From Branchiostoma floridae (Eukaryota; Chordata; Leptocardii; Amphioxiformes; Branchiostomatidae), in the NCBI RefSeq assembly GCF_000003815.2, contig NC_049993.1, forward strand, positions 8,604,675 to 8,649,326: a DNA stretch of 44,652 nucleotides, read 5' to 3'. Below are positions 34,695 through 43,538 of this stretch, in pieces. The notes beneath the pieces were generated by a model. It made no database searches. It was not told the DNA's origin and worked only from the letters and a program-made list of their open reading frames with translations. The position numbers and the translations under genes are program-made. Position 1 is the first letter of the stretch; each line of letters starts with the position of its first letter.

Positions 34695-34706
34695 GCATTG
34701 TGGGTA
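34695..34706 (-). promoter_or_regulatory. ZNF143/Staf-like site of ATP5F1D
   Basis: GCATTGTGGGTA reads TACCCACAATGC on the minus strand, fitting the Staf/ZNF143 core (YWCCCRNMATGC). Such sites are common in promoters of nuclear genes for mitochondrial proteins. It lies 37 bp upstream of the start codon. Confidence 0.5.
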
Positions 34707-34718
34707 GTCACCACCAAT

Positions 34719-34728
34719 CCGCCATCTT
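34719..34728 (+). promoter_or_regulatory. YY1-like site of ATP5F1D
   Basis: CCGCCATCTT matches the YY1 core CCGCCATNTT. It lies 14 bp before the start codon, a position typical of YY1 sites near the transcription start of housekeeping and respiratory genes. It probably falls in the short 5' UTR. Confidence 0.5.
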
Positions 34729-34742
34729 CGGGTCACATCAGC

Positions 34743-37415
34743 ATGGCTTCCCTGGTCAGCAGAGTTCCGAGACTTCTCCAGGCCGTGGGCCGCACTCTGG
34801 CCGTCCAGGCCACTAGGAGTTACGCTGACGCGGCGGCTCCGGTTGGGATGTCGTTTACCTTTGGGTCTCCGGCGGCGGTACGTGCTGTTAAACCCGTATC
34901 TTTCAGGGAGAACGAAGTCACCTTGACCGGTAATTCTGTTGGAAGGGGGAGGGTGGGTGCCGGTTTGGTGGTCATCAGGTCATCTCAAACACATTTGTAG
35001 AACAGACAGCTATTTCTAGATGATCTATTTCGTCAAAACGAACTCCAGAGGGTTCCTAGAGTAGGTTTTAATGAAGTAACTTTGACAATTACAACCAAAA
35101 AGGTGTATGTATAATGATTATGTAGTATGGGAACTGTACTAGCTGTACAACATAATTTTTTGTGCCTCATGTTTCCAGATACTTATATAATTTATTGGTT
35201 GTAAATTAGGACAGGTGATGGAAATCCCATCTTGCCTGTATAAACATCAAAACGTTGCACACTATTTGAAACCAGATAACTGGTTTTTTATATAATATGT
35301 TATTGCATAATGTATTGTTTCTTGTTATAAATTAGGACAGGTGATGGAAATCCCATCTTGCCTGTATAAACATCAAAACGTTGCACACTATTTGAAACCA
35401 GATAACTGGTTTTTAGGTTATTGCATAATGTATTGTTTCTTGTTATGAATTCTCTGTATGTTCGTCCGTATTTTTGTAGGATCTGCAGCTACCAGCCCAA
35501 AGCTGCCTAGGCAGACCCTTGTAATGACTTAAATATAGGATTTACAGAATTTGACATGTCAAAACATCAGTGACATAATATTGATTGATTACCATGAAAA
35601 TTACAAATTTCTTTGTAAATTGTATCATCAGGCTTTCTACAATGCCGCGACCAACGTGCGCCAGATTGACGTCCCGACGTTCTCCGGTAACATCGGTATC
35701 CTCCCCAGCCACGTTCCCACGCTGGCCGTGCTCAAGCCGGGAAAACTCACCGTCTTCGAGGATGAGGCCATTAATCATTTTGTTGGTGAGACACTGGACA
35801 TTGCATAGAAAAGAAATTGTACAATAATAAATTAAAAGGAAAAATTTGCTACTAGAAGAGGTGCAAGTTATTCCAAGGATAACGTCCTTGGTTATTCCTA
35901 TGCCTACACGAAGAAGGTATAATAATACATTAATAGTTATTACTAGGGGAAAGTAAAATGAAACAAAAAATATTGAAAAATGTAACAGCGTTAGGAAGTC
36001 TTGTGAACAAAGCTTGTTGTCTATTTAGTATTCTTAGCACAGAAACTTTGTATTTTCAGAAATGAATCAGAAATGATTGAATCAGAAAATTCAATTTAGT
36101 TTAAGTGTCAGGCAGTTAGCTCTGAAATATCATCAAAATGAATACAAAGAGGTGAACTACCGTAGGAGTGAACTGTATAGCTCTAGCCTTGTCCCCACGC
36201 TCAGAATTATTTAAGCATCCCCTGTAATTTACAAGTAATATGCCATTTCACAGAGATCAGAATGCATGTGTAATATGTCAAAGGGTAAGGCCCATAAAAA
36301 GAAAACAAAATTTGTCTGGACATTGTTATGCAAATCGAAACAATGGCCGAGACAAGGACTCTTTTACCTTCGACATATCACCTACAATTCTGGTCACTAC
36401 ACATGTGTTCTGATCTCTGAAAGGACTCGTACTGTGTGCTGACATGTGCATCCCCCTCCCACAGTGAGCAGTGGTTCGGTCACAGTGAACAAGAACTCCT
36501 CGGGACAGATCCTTGTTGTCCCTATCCTCAGAAGTTGTACAAGCAGCCCCTGTAGTTTACTAGTAATGTACTGTGTACTGACATGTACTCTCCCTCCCCC
36601 TCCCCCTCCCCAGTGAGCAGTGGTTCTGTCACAGTGAATGAGGACTCCTCGGTACAGATCCTGGCTGAGGAGGCCTGTCGGCTGGAGGACGTTGACCCCC
36701 AGGTCTGTAGTAGGCACACAGATGCATGTATCGTAAGCCCTGCATAAGGTATCTGTGTTAATACATAAATGCATACACATCTATTCAGACATACACATAG
36801 ATGTGGTGGCTTGATGACATTGACAGACAGCTAGATGCATGTGTGTTGCAGTTGAATGCTGTGAAGGTCAATGAAGGTTAGACATCCAGGTAGTAAGACA
36901 TGCCAAAAAGTAGTTACTCAAGCAACTGGATATGGTTTTGGAAAGGGTCTGTTTCATATCCAATTGCTTGAATAACTACTTTTTGGCATAACACTGTGTA
37001 GGTTCAGGAGCTGGAAGTCTCCCTTAATCGTCTCTATAGATCATTTAGATGAGTCGATTTTTGTCCATTCGTATTTGTTGTAATGATCTTTTTGTAGCCT
37101 GTGATAGGCTCAACATGTCACTAGAAAACAGTAAAATTGACCACGTAGACAGATAACACACCAGAGTAGTTAGCTGGCCAAAAAGTAACAGTTAAGCCTA
37201 TTACTAGACATCTCCTGGACACTAGGTACTGTGTACCATATGTCTCTACTACTACTACCACTGTTAGCCTTTGGTTACCTGTCTGGTTCTAGTTGGCCCG
37301 TTCAGGTCTGGAGAAGGCACAGCAGCAGCTGGCAGCGGCGACGACAGACGCAGAACGTACGGAGGCACAGGTGGCAGTGGAGTTCCACGAACAAGTGGTC
37401 AAGGCGCTAGAGTAA
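34743..37415 (+). CDS. ATP5F1D: ATP synthase F1 subunit delta, mitochondrial (4 exons)
   Basis: Central-stalk subunit of mitochondrial F1, homologous to bacterial epsilon. With gamma and epsilon it couples the c-ring to the catalytic head in the inner membrane. Exons: 34743-34877, 35632-35785, 36614-36702, 37293-37415; 501 bp in all, 166 residues, against 168 in human. Introns follow GT-AG (GGCG|gtacgt, TTG|gtgaga, CAG|gtctgt; acceptors catcag, cccag, tctag) and phases agree. Residues 1 to about 26 are an Arg-rich presequence without acidic residues, ending near TRSYADAA. MSFTFGSP, NVRQIDVPTFSG and HVPTLAVLKPG mark the beta-sandwich domain; SSGSVTVN and SSVQILAEEA its end; LEKAQQQLAAA to VVKALE the C-terminal helical hairpin. 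The first ATG that opens the presequence is chosen. The exon 2/3 junction gives VVSSG, one Val more than usual. Exon 4 recurs at 43922-44044. ATTAAA near 37815 is a possible poly(A) signal. Confidence 0.95.
35202..35446 (+). repeat. 126-bp direct repeat in ATP5F1D intron 1
   Basis: Units 35202-35327 and 35328-35446 each start TAAATTAGGACAGGTGATGG and end GCATAATGTATTGTTTCTTG. They are almost identical. Unit 2 lacks a few bases (ATATAATAT) of unit 1. The closeness points to a recent duplication. Confidence 0.95.
36465..36513 (+). pseudogene. Partial duplicate of ATP5F1D exon 3 (decoy exon)
   Basis: TGAGCAGTGGTTCGGTCACA and following bases copy the first ~49 nt of exon 3 (36614-36662), after a pyrimidine-rich stretch and an acceptor CCCACAG. 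It would read SSGSVTVNKNSSGQIL in the same phase, then diverge. The bases after it (36510-36575: TTGTCCC, CTCAGAA, CCCCTGTAGTTTAC) match intron 2 sequence at 36189-36240. So a segment of intron end plus exon start was duplicated in tandem. No donor is seen, and continuing the frame meets a TGA at the true acceptor, so splicing to it would truncate the protein. Confidence 0.8.
36868..36988 (+). repeat. Dispersed repeat copy C with 34-bp palindrome
   Basis: In ATP5F1D intron 3. Bases 36868-36934 match the reverse complement of 1-125. Arms 36901-36934 (TGCCAAAAAGTAGTTACTCA and on) and 36955-36988 are inverted repeats with a 20-nt spacer, differing at two positions. The duplicated copy after the last gap begins inside the left arm. 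Confidence 0.85.
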
Positions 37416-37463
37416 CAGGTCAGTTCCACAAACAGGTGGTCAAGACGCTAGAGTAATAGGTCA
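37382..37463 (+). repeat. 41-bp tandem repeat over the ATP5F1D stop
   Basis: Unit 1 (37382-37422) holds the last codons and the TAA. Unit 2 (37423-37463) repeats it in the 3' UTR with four or five substitutions. Unit 2 would read FHKQVVKTLE and stop in another frame, against FHEQVVKALE in the gene. The same pair occurs at 44011-44092. Confidence 0.95.
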
Positions 37464-38082
37464 GCCACTGATCATTCTACTGGGATGGATACCATGGTAG
37501 CTTGTCTTGGAATCATTGTGTTAGGCCTGTAGATCGATGGATCTTGTTACTTCTTGTTGATGGAGCTTCTTGTTACATAAGTGAGATCGCGTGGCATAAT
37601 CGGCAGTGCTTTGGGGCCTGGGCTTATGCCACACACATAAAAGAACACGCCACACTTATAAAACAAGAAATCTTTTTAAAAAAGCTGTGCCTTGCCGCGT
37701 ATTTTATGTTATTTTGGTAAGTTAGACTAGATTCTACGCTTAAAAATCCCGAGTTCCACATGTCGCCCCCCTCCCCCCTCATTATCATAATTTATGTCAG
37801 ATGAATTATTGGCACATTAAACAGGTTTTGTAAAACTTTTTGACCCACAATGAATATGCATTATATTTTATTACAAACTAAGTTCCTTCTGATGCAATTT
37901 GTGATATATCTTTATATAAACATGGTGAGTTAAAGCGTAGATTTATTACGCTGGACCACATACAGTGACATGCGTCTAGAAGAGCGTTTTAATACTCGCC
38001 TGGAATATACCATTGTCTAACTAAGCCATGAAACTCGGCACGTTGATCACTTCATTGTGACAATGTGTTTTTGCCCGTATGT

Positions 38083-38219
38083 GGTTCGAAAGTCGGTCGA
38101 ACTCTGGGCTTTGATGAGTTGATCTATTGGTTTGAAAGTCGGTTGAACTCTGGGCTTATTGAGTTGATCTAATGGTTTGCAAGTCGGTTGAACTCTGGGC
38201 TTTAATGAGTTGATCTAAA
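38083..38219 (+). repeat. LINE 5' repeats, 3 x 46 bp
   Basis: Units at 38083, 38129 and 38174 share GTCGGTTGAACTCTGGGCTT and GAGTTGATCTA. They lie just before the second tandem set and are probably part of the LINE 5' UTR, though they could belong to the flank. Confidence 0.85.
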
Positions 38220-38220
38220 A

Positions 38221-38449
38221 CTGCAGAATCTAGTTGCAGCATTGTGGTTTACTTCTGCCCCCCGCCCATTGCGTTGACTGGGCTGAGAGGGGCAGAGGTG
38301 GTTCATCCATTGTGGGGCGTTCGCCCTGTTTCGCATCTGCAAAATCTAGTTGCAGCATTGTAGTTTCTGCTGTCCCCCGCCCATTATATAGACTGGGCTG
38401 AGAGGGGGCAGAGGTCATCCATTGTAGGACGCTGCTCTGTTTTGCATTT
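38221..38449 (+). repeat. LINE 5' repeats, 2 x about 115 bp
   Basis: CTGCAGAATCTAGTTGCAGC at 38221 and CTGCAAAATCTAGTTGCAGC at 38337 start two units. Both contain CCCCGCCCATT, GACTGGGCTGAGAGGGG and TTTCGCAT or TTTTGCAT. Such 5' monomers often serve as internal promoters in LINEs. Confidence 0.85.
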
Positions 38450-38766
38450 CAAGGGTTGAGACAGACAGTGGTGTCCATTTTGTCTGAGTGGAAATTTCCA
38501 CTTGGGCTTGCTCCTTGGCAAATTTAGCAATTTAGTTTGAGAACCAGTAGCGCCCGGAGAGGCTGCCTAGTTTATTGGTTCGTACTTGGTTGTTCTTTAA
38601 GCGTGTCAGTTTGGTTACACGCCTTCAGTTACGTTACGTTTTCAACCCTTGCTGCCCGTGGAGGCTGTCTGATTTACAGGTAGTGTTTTTCAGGGTCTCT
38701 GGCAGCTCTGTCTGCTCATATTTTGGTTCCTTTTTAGTTTTATTTGGTTCTAGTTAAAGCTGCATT

Positions 38767-40654
38767 ATGAAGCGTCCTCTTTCAATAAAAGTTGCCGTGT
38801 ACCGTGATCGGTTAACGTATGAACAAGTGTTTACTTTGCTGAGCGAGGTTTCGGCTCCCATGAGCAGCATTCAGGCTGTTCAGTCTCTGGGACCAAGCTC
38901 ATTCGACGTGTCATTTTCCTCGGTACACGAGCGTACATTGTATGCGGGGAAACTGTCTGGTTTAGACGCCGTGGATGTGTCATCTTACGCGGCGGCGGAG
39001 ATAATTGTCACGGCCACAAGAATTCCGTATGAGCTCGATGACAACTATGTCAGGAACTGGTTAAATCAATACTGTGCCGTCATCACGTCCCGTATGGTAA
39101 CATACCGGGACAGACCGACCATCAAAAATGGGAACCGGCAATACAAAGTAGTTTTAAAGCCGGGATGCAATATCCCATCAGCATGGAAAATGTATGACGG
39201 GAGGATGGTTTTCTTTAGGTATGTGGGGCAGCCCCGTACCTGCTTGAGATGCAACCAGGAAGGGCATGAGTCGGCAAATTGTGCAGTAACATTTTGCAAC
39301 AAATGCCAGTCCATTGGGCATTTGGCCATGGATTGTACCAACGATGTTGTGTGCCTCAGTTGCAGGGCAGAGGGACATACGGCTCGCCGTTGTCCCCTGT
39401 CCTTCGCAAACAGGATTAAGATGGGAGCCAGTTGGGCTAAGAGCCAAGAGCTCCCGGCAGGTGTGAGTCAGGTCCGTGAACACCATGATGGAGGGGTTCC
39501 TCAGGCTGCAAATAAGCCTGATCGGTCGGAACTGGCCCATGTTTCTGACGCAGAGTCTGGTGTATCTGATCCTGTTTCGCCTCCAGGTCACCCTGGCAGT
39601 GTGGACCCGGGTACTTCTTCGGTCTGAGGACGTGCTGTCGGAGGCCGCTCCTTCGCTGACCAAGTTTTCTCCGGTCGCGGTGGTTGAGCCGTCTGAGGAC
39701 TTGCTGTCGGGGGCCGCTCCTTCTCTGACCAAGTTTTCTCCGGTCGCGGTGGTTGAGCCGTCTGAGGACGTGCTGTCGGAGGCCGCTCCTTCTCTGGCCA
39801 AGCCTGGCCTTTCTTCCTCTTCTAGCGAGCAGGTACCCTCAACATCTGCTGCTCCGGTACCGGCCCCTCGCGCCCGGTCCCAGAGAAGGAGGCGTAAGGC
39901 GGCCAGTCCAATCCGACCTGTTACTCGTCGGTACATGTGTCAGGGTTGTGAGTTGGATTACACAATCACTCTGGAGGTGGTGTCTTGTCATCAGTGCAAG
40001 GCAGACATAACTCCAGAATCTGCTCTCCTTGCTTTCTGTGAGGGCCCAGTTTGTCAAAGCGATAATCGCCTCTTTCTTTGTCAGAGCTGCCATGATGGCA
40101 ACTCTGATATTGCTGACAAAGATTCCAGGAAAAGGTGTAGGGGCGATTCCAGTGAGGGATCTGCCTCTGCAAAGGCTTTGTCGAAAGGAAAAAAGATTCG
40201 TAAGGAGCCGGATTCCGACTCCAGTCTTGTTATCGAGGAGTTTCCCTCGGAGAGTCTTCGTTCTGTGGACGGTAACGAGTCTGACTCTACTGTTGGCTCC
40301 AGAAGCCTCATCATTGATGAGGATACTTCGGATGCCTCTCAGGCTCCAAGTCCCGATTTGGTAGCAAAGGCGAGAGCCATTGTCATCTCCTCTGACTTGT
40401 ACAAGAATAAGGCTGTCTTTGTGTGCAACCAGTTTATTTCTCATGGTTGTGACGAACTCTTGCATAGTTTTAGGTCTTTGAAATCCCACCTTGCAAAGGC
40501 GCATGGCATCTCCGGGGACGTTGTGCCTTGTAAGGTTGGTAATTGTTCGAGGTTTTTTAAAACCACGATGTTATGTCTCAAGCACCTCTACAATGTCCAC
40601 CCCCAATTTGTTAACCGAATTGGTGTGGAAGGAATTGATGATCTGTACCACTAA
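38767..40654 (+). CDS. LINE ORF1 protein, frameshifted, multi-zinc-finger
   Basis: RNA-binding ORF1 protein of the LINE. Frame 1 runs from the ATG at 38767 to a TGA at 39625-39627 (286 residues). An N-terminal ~150 residues, possibly RRM-like, is followed by three CCHC knuckles at residues 159-172, 177-190 and 196-209 (CX2CX4HX4C). The +1 frame then continues without a break to TAA at 40652. It holds a 23-residue repeat (SEDVLSEAAPSL...), a C4C4 module from 39938 (C-X2-C-X12-C-X2-C-X13-C-X4-C-X8-C-X2-C-H), an acidic Ser-rich linker, and two C2H2-like fingers near the end (C-X7-C-X12-H-X4-H and C-X4-C-X12-H-X4-H). The total of 1888 bp is one base more than 629 codons, so a one-base insertion is the simplest reading. 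ORF2 starts 14 nt after the stop. Confidence 0.8.
39623..39800 (+). repeat. Coding minisatellite in ORF1, 69-bp unit
   Basis: Units begin TCTGAGGACGTGCTGTCGGA or a close variant at 39623, 39692 and 39761. The first two are full 69-bp units; the third breaks off near 39800. The length is divisible by three, so copy number can change without losing frame. The array begins exactly where frame 1 stops. Confidence 0.95.
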
Positions 40655-40668
40655 TTCCTCACATTCCG

Positions 40669-43438
40669 ATGTTGTTTGACATTCCTTCTCTATGTAGCCT
40701 CATGGTTCTTATTGCTACACTCAATGTCTGTGGGCTCCGTAGTCCGCAGAAGAGGAGGCAGGTTTTCGGCTTTTGCCGTCAACATAAATTTGACGTTGTT
40801 TGCCTCCAAGAGTGCCATGTTTCGTCAACATCTGAAGCGGTGCTCTGGGAGAAGGAATGGGGAGGCCAAGCGTTTTGGGCATTGGGCTCCTCCCAATCTA
40901 GAGGTGTGGGTATTTTACTCTCTCCATCTTTCAATTTTGATGTTGTTAAAAAGTCTTGTGACGATAGTGGGCGTGTTGTCTGTGTCGTCTTGTCCGATGG
41001 TGTGCGTAATTTCAAAGTTTGTAACATGTATGCTCCTAACATTTCTGCGGAGCGTACTGGATTTTTTAAAAATTTGTATAAGTTTCTGTCGGGGGCTGAG
41101 CCCCTTATTTTGTGCGGTGATTTTAACTGCGTTGAAGATGTTGATATTGATAAGAGGGGCGGGAACCCGGCTCATGGTAGTGGCGGTTCCACCATTTTAA
41201 AAGACATTTGCGCCGATTTTAATGTGCATGACTCTTGGAGACATGAGAATCCTTCTAAAAAGGTCTTCACTTGGAGACAGCCGACCAAAGGTATTGCCTG
41301 TCGGCTGGACCGATTTTATTCGTCTAAATGCCTCGTCGTTTCAAACTACTGTTTTTTACCCGCATATTTTACAGACCATGACTGTGTGTCCTTGTCAATT
41401 TTACCGGATGTGAAGAAGAAGCCTGGCTTGTGGAAATGTAATGTATCGATTTTAAAAAGAGACAAAGTTTTAAATGATTTTAAACTCGCTTTTAACAATT
41501 GGAAGACTTTGAAACCAGGTTTTCCTTCTTTGCGAGCCTGGTGGGATGATGTAAAGGCTAGAACTCGCTCTCTCCTGATCAGAATTTCTTGTGAACTGGC
41601 TAGGGAGAGACGGGAGTCCATGTTTACCTTGAATAATGAACTTGTCGATCTCACCAACAAGATGAACGACGGGGCCTCTTCGGCGGACATCTTGCGTAGG
41701 TATGAATGTACTAAGTCTTCCTTGTCCGAGTTGTCCGCTGAGGAGGCTCGCGGTGCTTTTGTTCGGTCCAGAGTCAAGCAATTTGTCGAGGGGGAAAAAT
41801 GTACCTCGTATTTTGTAAGCCAGGCCTCTTCCCGAAGTAGGCAGCGACGCATTTCTTCGGTCAGAGATTCTACTGGACGTATTGTCCAAGATGACGAGGA
41901 GATTTTAGATGTTTTTAAGCTATTTTATGAAGACCTTTTTAGTGCTGAGCCTATTGATAAGTGTGAGGCGAATAACCTTTGTAACAATTTAGAAGGGTCT
42001 TTGGATCCTGATGAAGTCTCTTCATTAGAAGGTCCTCTTTCATTGGATGAGCTTTGGGCTGCATTGCGCAGTATGGAGAATAATAAGTCCCCTGGCAGTG
42101 ACGGTCTCCCGAAGGAATTTTATGTCGCTTTCTGGGACGTCATTGCCGGGGATCTCCTCTCAGTTTTTGAGGAAGTTTTTTCGTCTGGCGAGCTCTCTCA
42201 GAGCCAGAGTTTTGGTGTTATTACTCTCCTTCCAAAAAAAGGGGACCCTCTGGACCCGAAGAACCGTCGCCCAATCTCTTTGTTAAATTGCGATTACAAG
42301 ATTCTTGCAAAGGTTCTTAACAATAGGCTTAAGATGGTTGCCGCCTCGGTCATCAGTCCTGACCAGACATGCGGTATACCAGGCCGGTCGATACAATGTA
42401 ACCTACTTTTGATGAGAGATATCGTTACATATGTTAATATGAATAACTTTGACTGTGCGATCATTTCTCTGGATCAGGCCAAGGCCTTTGATAGAGTGAA
42501 TATTGATTTTCTTCACTTGACTCTTGCGAAGATGGGTTTTGGCCCGGTTTTTCGCAAATGGGTTGCTATATTGTACCACAACATTACCAGTGCTGTTTCC
42601 GTCAATGGGTCGCTATCATCTTCTTTTTCTCTCTCAAGAGGTGTTCGGCAGGGGTGCCCTATGTCACCCCTGCTGTACGCAATTTCTTTGGAGCCATTTG
42701 CCGCTACAGTAAGGGCCGACGCTGCGATTCACGGCCTCAGGTTGCCTGGTGGCCGTGAAGTTAAGATCTCGCAGTATGCGGACGATAACTCGGCTATTGT
42801 TACAACCGATGAGTCGATCCGCCGGCTCTTTGCTGTTATTGACATGTATAACAGAGGTTCCGGGTCTCTTTTAAATCTTGACAAATGTATGGGTCTCTGG
42901 CTAGGTAGTTGGAGGAAAAGACTCGATTGTCCGAAGAATTTTAAATGGACATCTGTATCCATACGTTTATTGGGAGGTACTTTTGGAAGTGTTAATATGC
43001 CTTTAGTCAACTGGAGGGAGAGGCAAGCTAAGTTTGAAGCGGTTCTGCGAAAGTGGGACAGCTTCTCTTTATCCTTCGCTGGCAAGGTTGTCGTCGTTAA
43101 TAACCTTGCTTTCTCTACTTTGTGGTATATTGCTCCTGTATTTTCTCCTCCCGAGTCAGTCGTCAAGGACATTACGAGAGCCGTCTTTAAGTTTTTCTGG
43201 AGTTCTCGTGCAGAAATGGTCTCTAGACAGACAGTTATGCTACCTTTGGACAAAGGTGGATGGGATCTCATTGATTTTGGAGTGAAGGCCAATTGTTTTT
43301 ATTGTCGGCCGTTTACCAATATTCTTGACCGGCCGGATCTTCCATGGGTCCAGTTGGCAAAATATTGGCTGGGTTTTTTTGCCCGTCGTTTTGAACCATC
43401 GTCGTGGTCTAACAGTTCCCCCCACTCTCCTGAGGCTC
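40669..43438 (+). CDS. LINE ORF2: endonuclease and reverse transcriptase, 3' truncated by gap
   Basis: Nicks target DNA and copies the LINE RNA by target-primed reverse transcription. Residue numbers count from the ATG at 40669. The endonuclease spans about 12-240: TLNVCGL, LQE at 46-48, MYAPN, GDFN at 150-153, RLDRFY, and TDH at 235-237, so every catalytic motif of the APE fold is present. The reverse transcriptase spans about 460-760: NKSPGSDGLP, LLPKKGDPLDPKNRRPISLL, SLDQAKAFDRV with Asp602, SRGVRQGCPMSPLLY, and YADD at 703-706. The frame stays open to residue 923, where the N run begins, so the C-terminal few hundred residues are unseen. The start is 14 nt after ORF1, which suggests termination-reinitiation. 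A second ATG at residue 12 lies just before the endonuclease and could be the true start. Confidence 0.93.
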
Positions 43439-43538
43439 NNNNNNNNNNNNNNNNNNNNNNNNNNNNNNNNNNNNNNNNNNNNNNNNNNNNNNNNNNNNNN
43501 NNNNNNNNNNNNNNNNNNNNNNNNNNNNNNNNNNNNNN
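43439..43538. other. Assembly gap, 100 N, inside the LINE
   Basis: Exactly 100 N. It separates the LINE ORF2 from a second copy of ATP5F1D intron 3, so an unknown amount of sequence is missing. Confidence 0.95.

Larger units (their letters stand above)
38083..43438 (+). mobile_element. APE-type LINE, Tx1-like, 3' end in gap
   Basis: A non-LTR retrotransposon with tandem 5' repeats (38083-38449), a unique leader to 38766, ORF1 (38767-40654, one frame change) and ORF2 (40669 to the gap). ORF2 carries an apurinic-type endonuclease and reverse transcriptase. The RT wording (GLRLPG before YADD, LNLDKCMGLWLGSW after it) and the ORF1 knuckle region GQPRTCLRCNQEGH fit the Tx1 group of the L1 superfamily; this clade call is from memory. 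The 5' border is uncertain (between about 38024 and 38083), since the comparison copy stops at the window end. The 3' part of ORF2, the 3' UTR and the target duplication are lost in the gap. The element is young: ORF2 has no stop in over 920 codons. Confidence 0.85.

Noticed and set aside
37580-37640. tRNA-like A-box (TGGCATAATCGGCAGTGC)
   Set aside because: No matching B-box or cloverleaf follows at the right distance; at most a decayed tRNA-derived fragment.
39178-40504. Long minus-strand open frames (252 and 221 codons) opposite ORF1
   Set aside because: They lie antisense to the zinc-finger coding frames and show no domain; shadows of the GC-biased coding strand.
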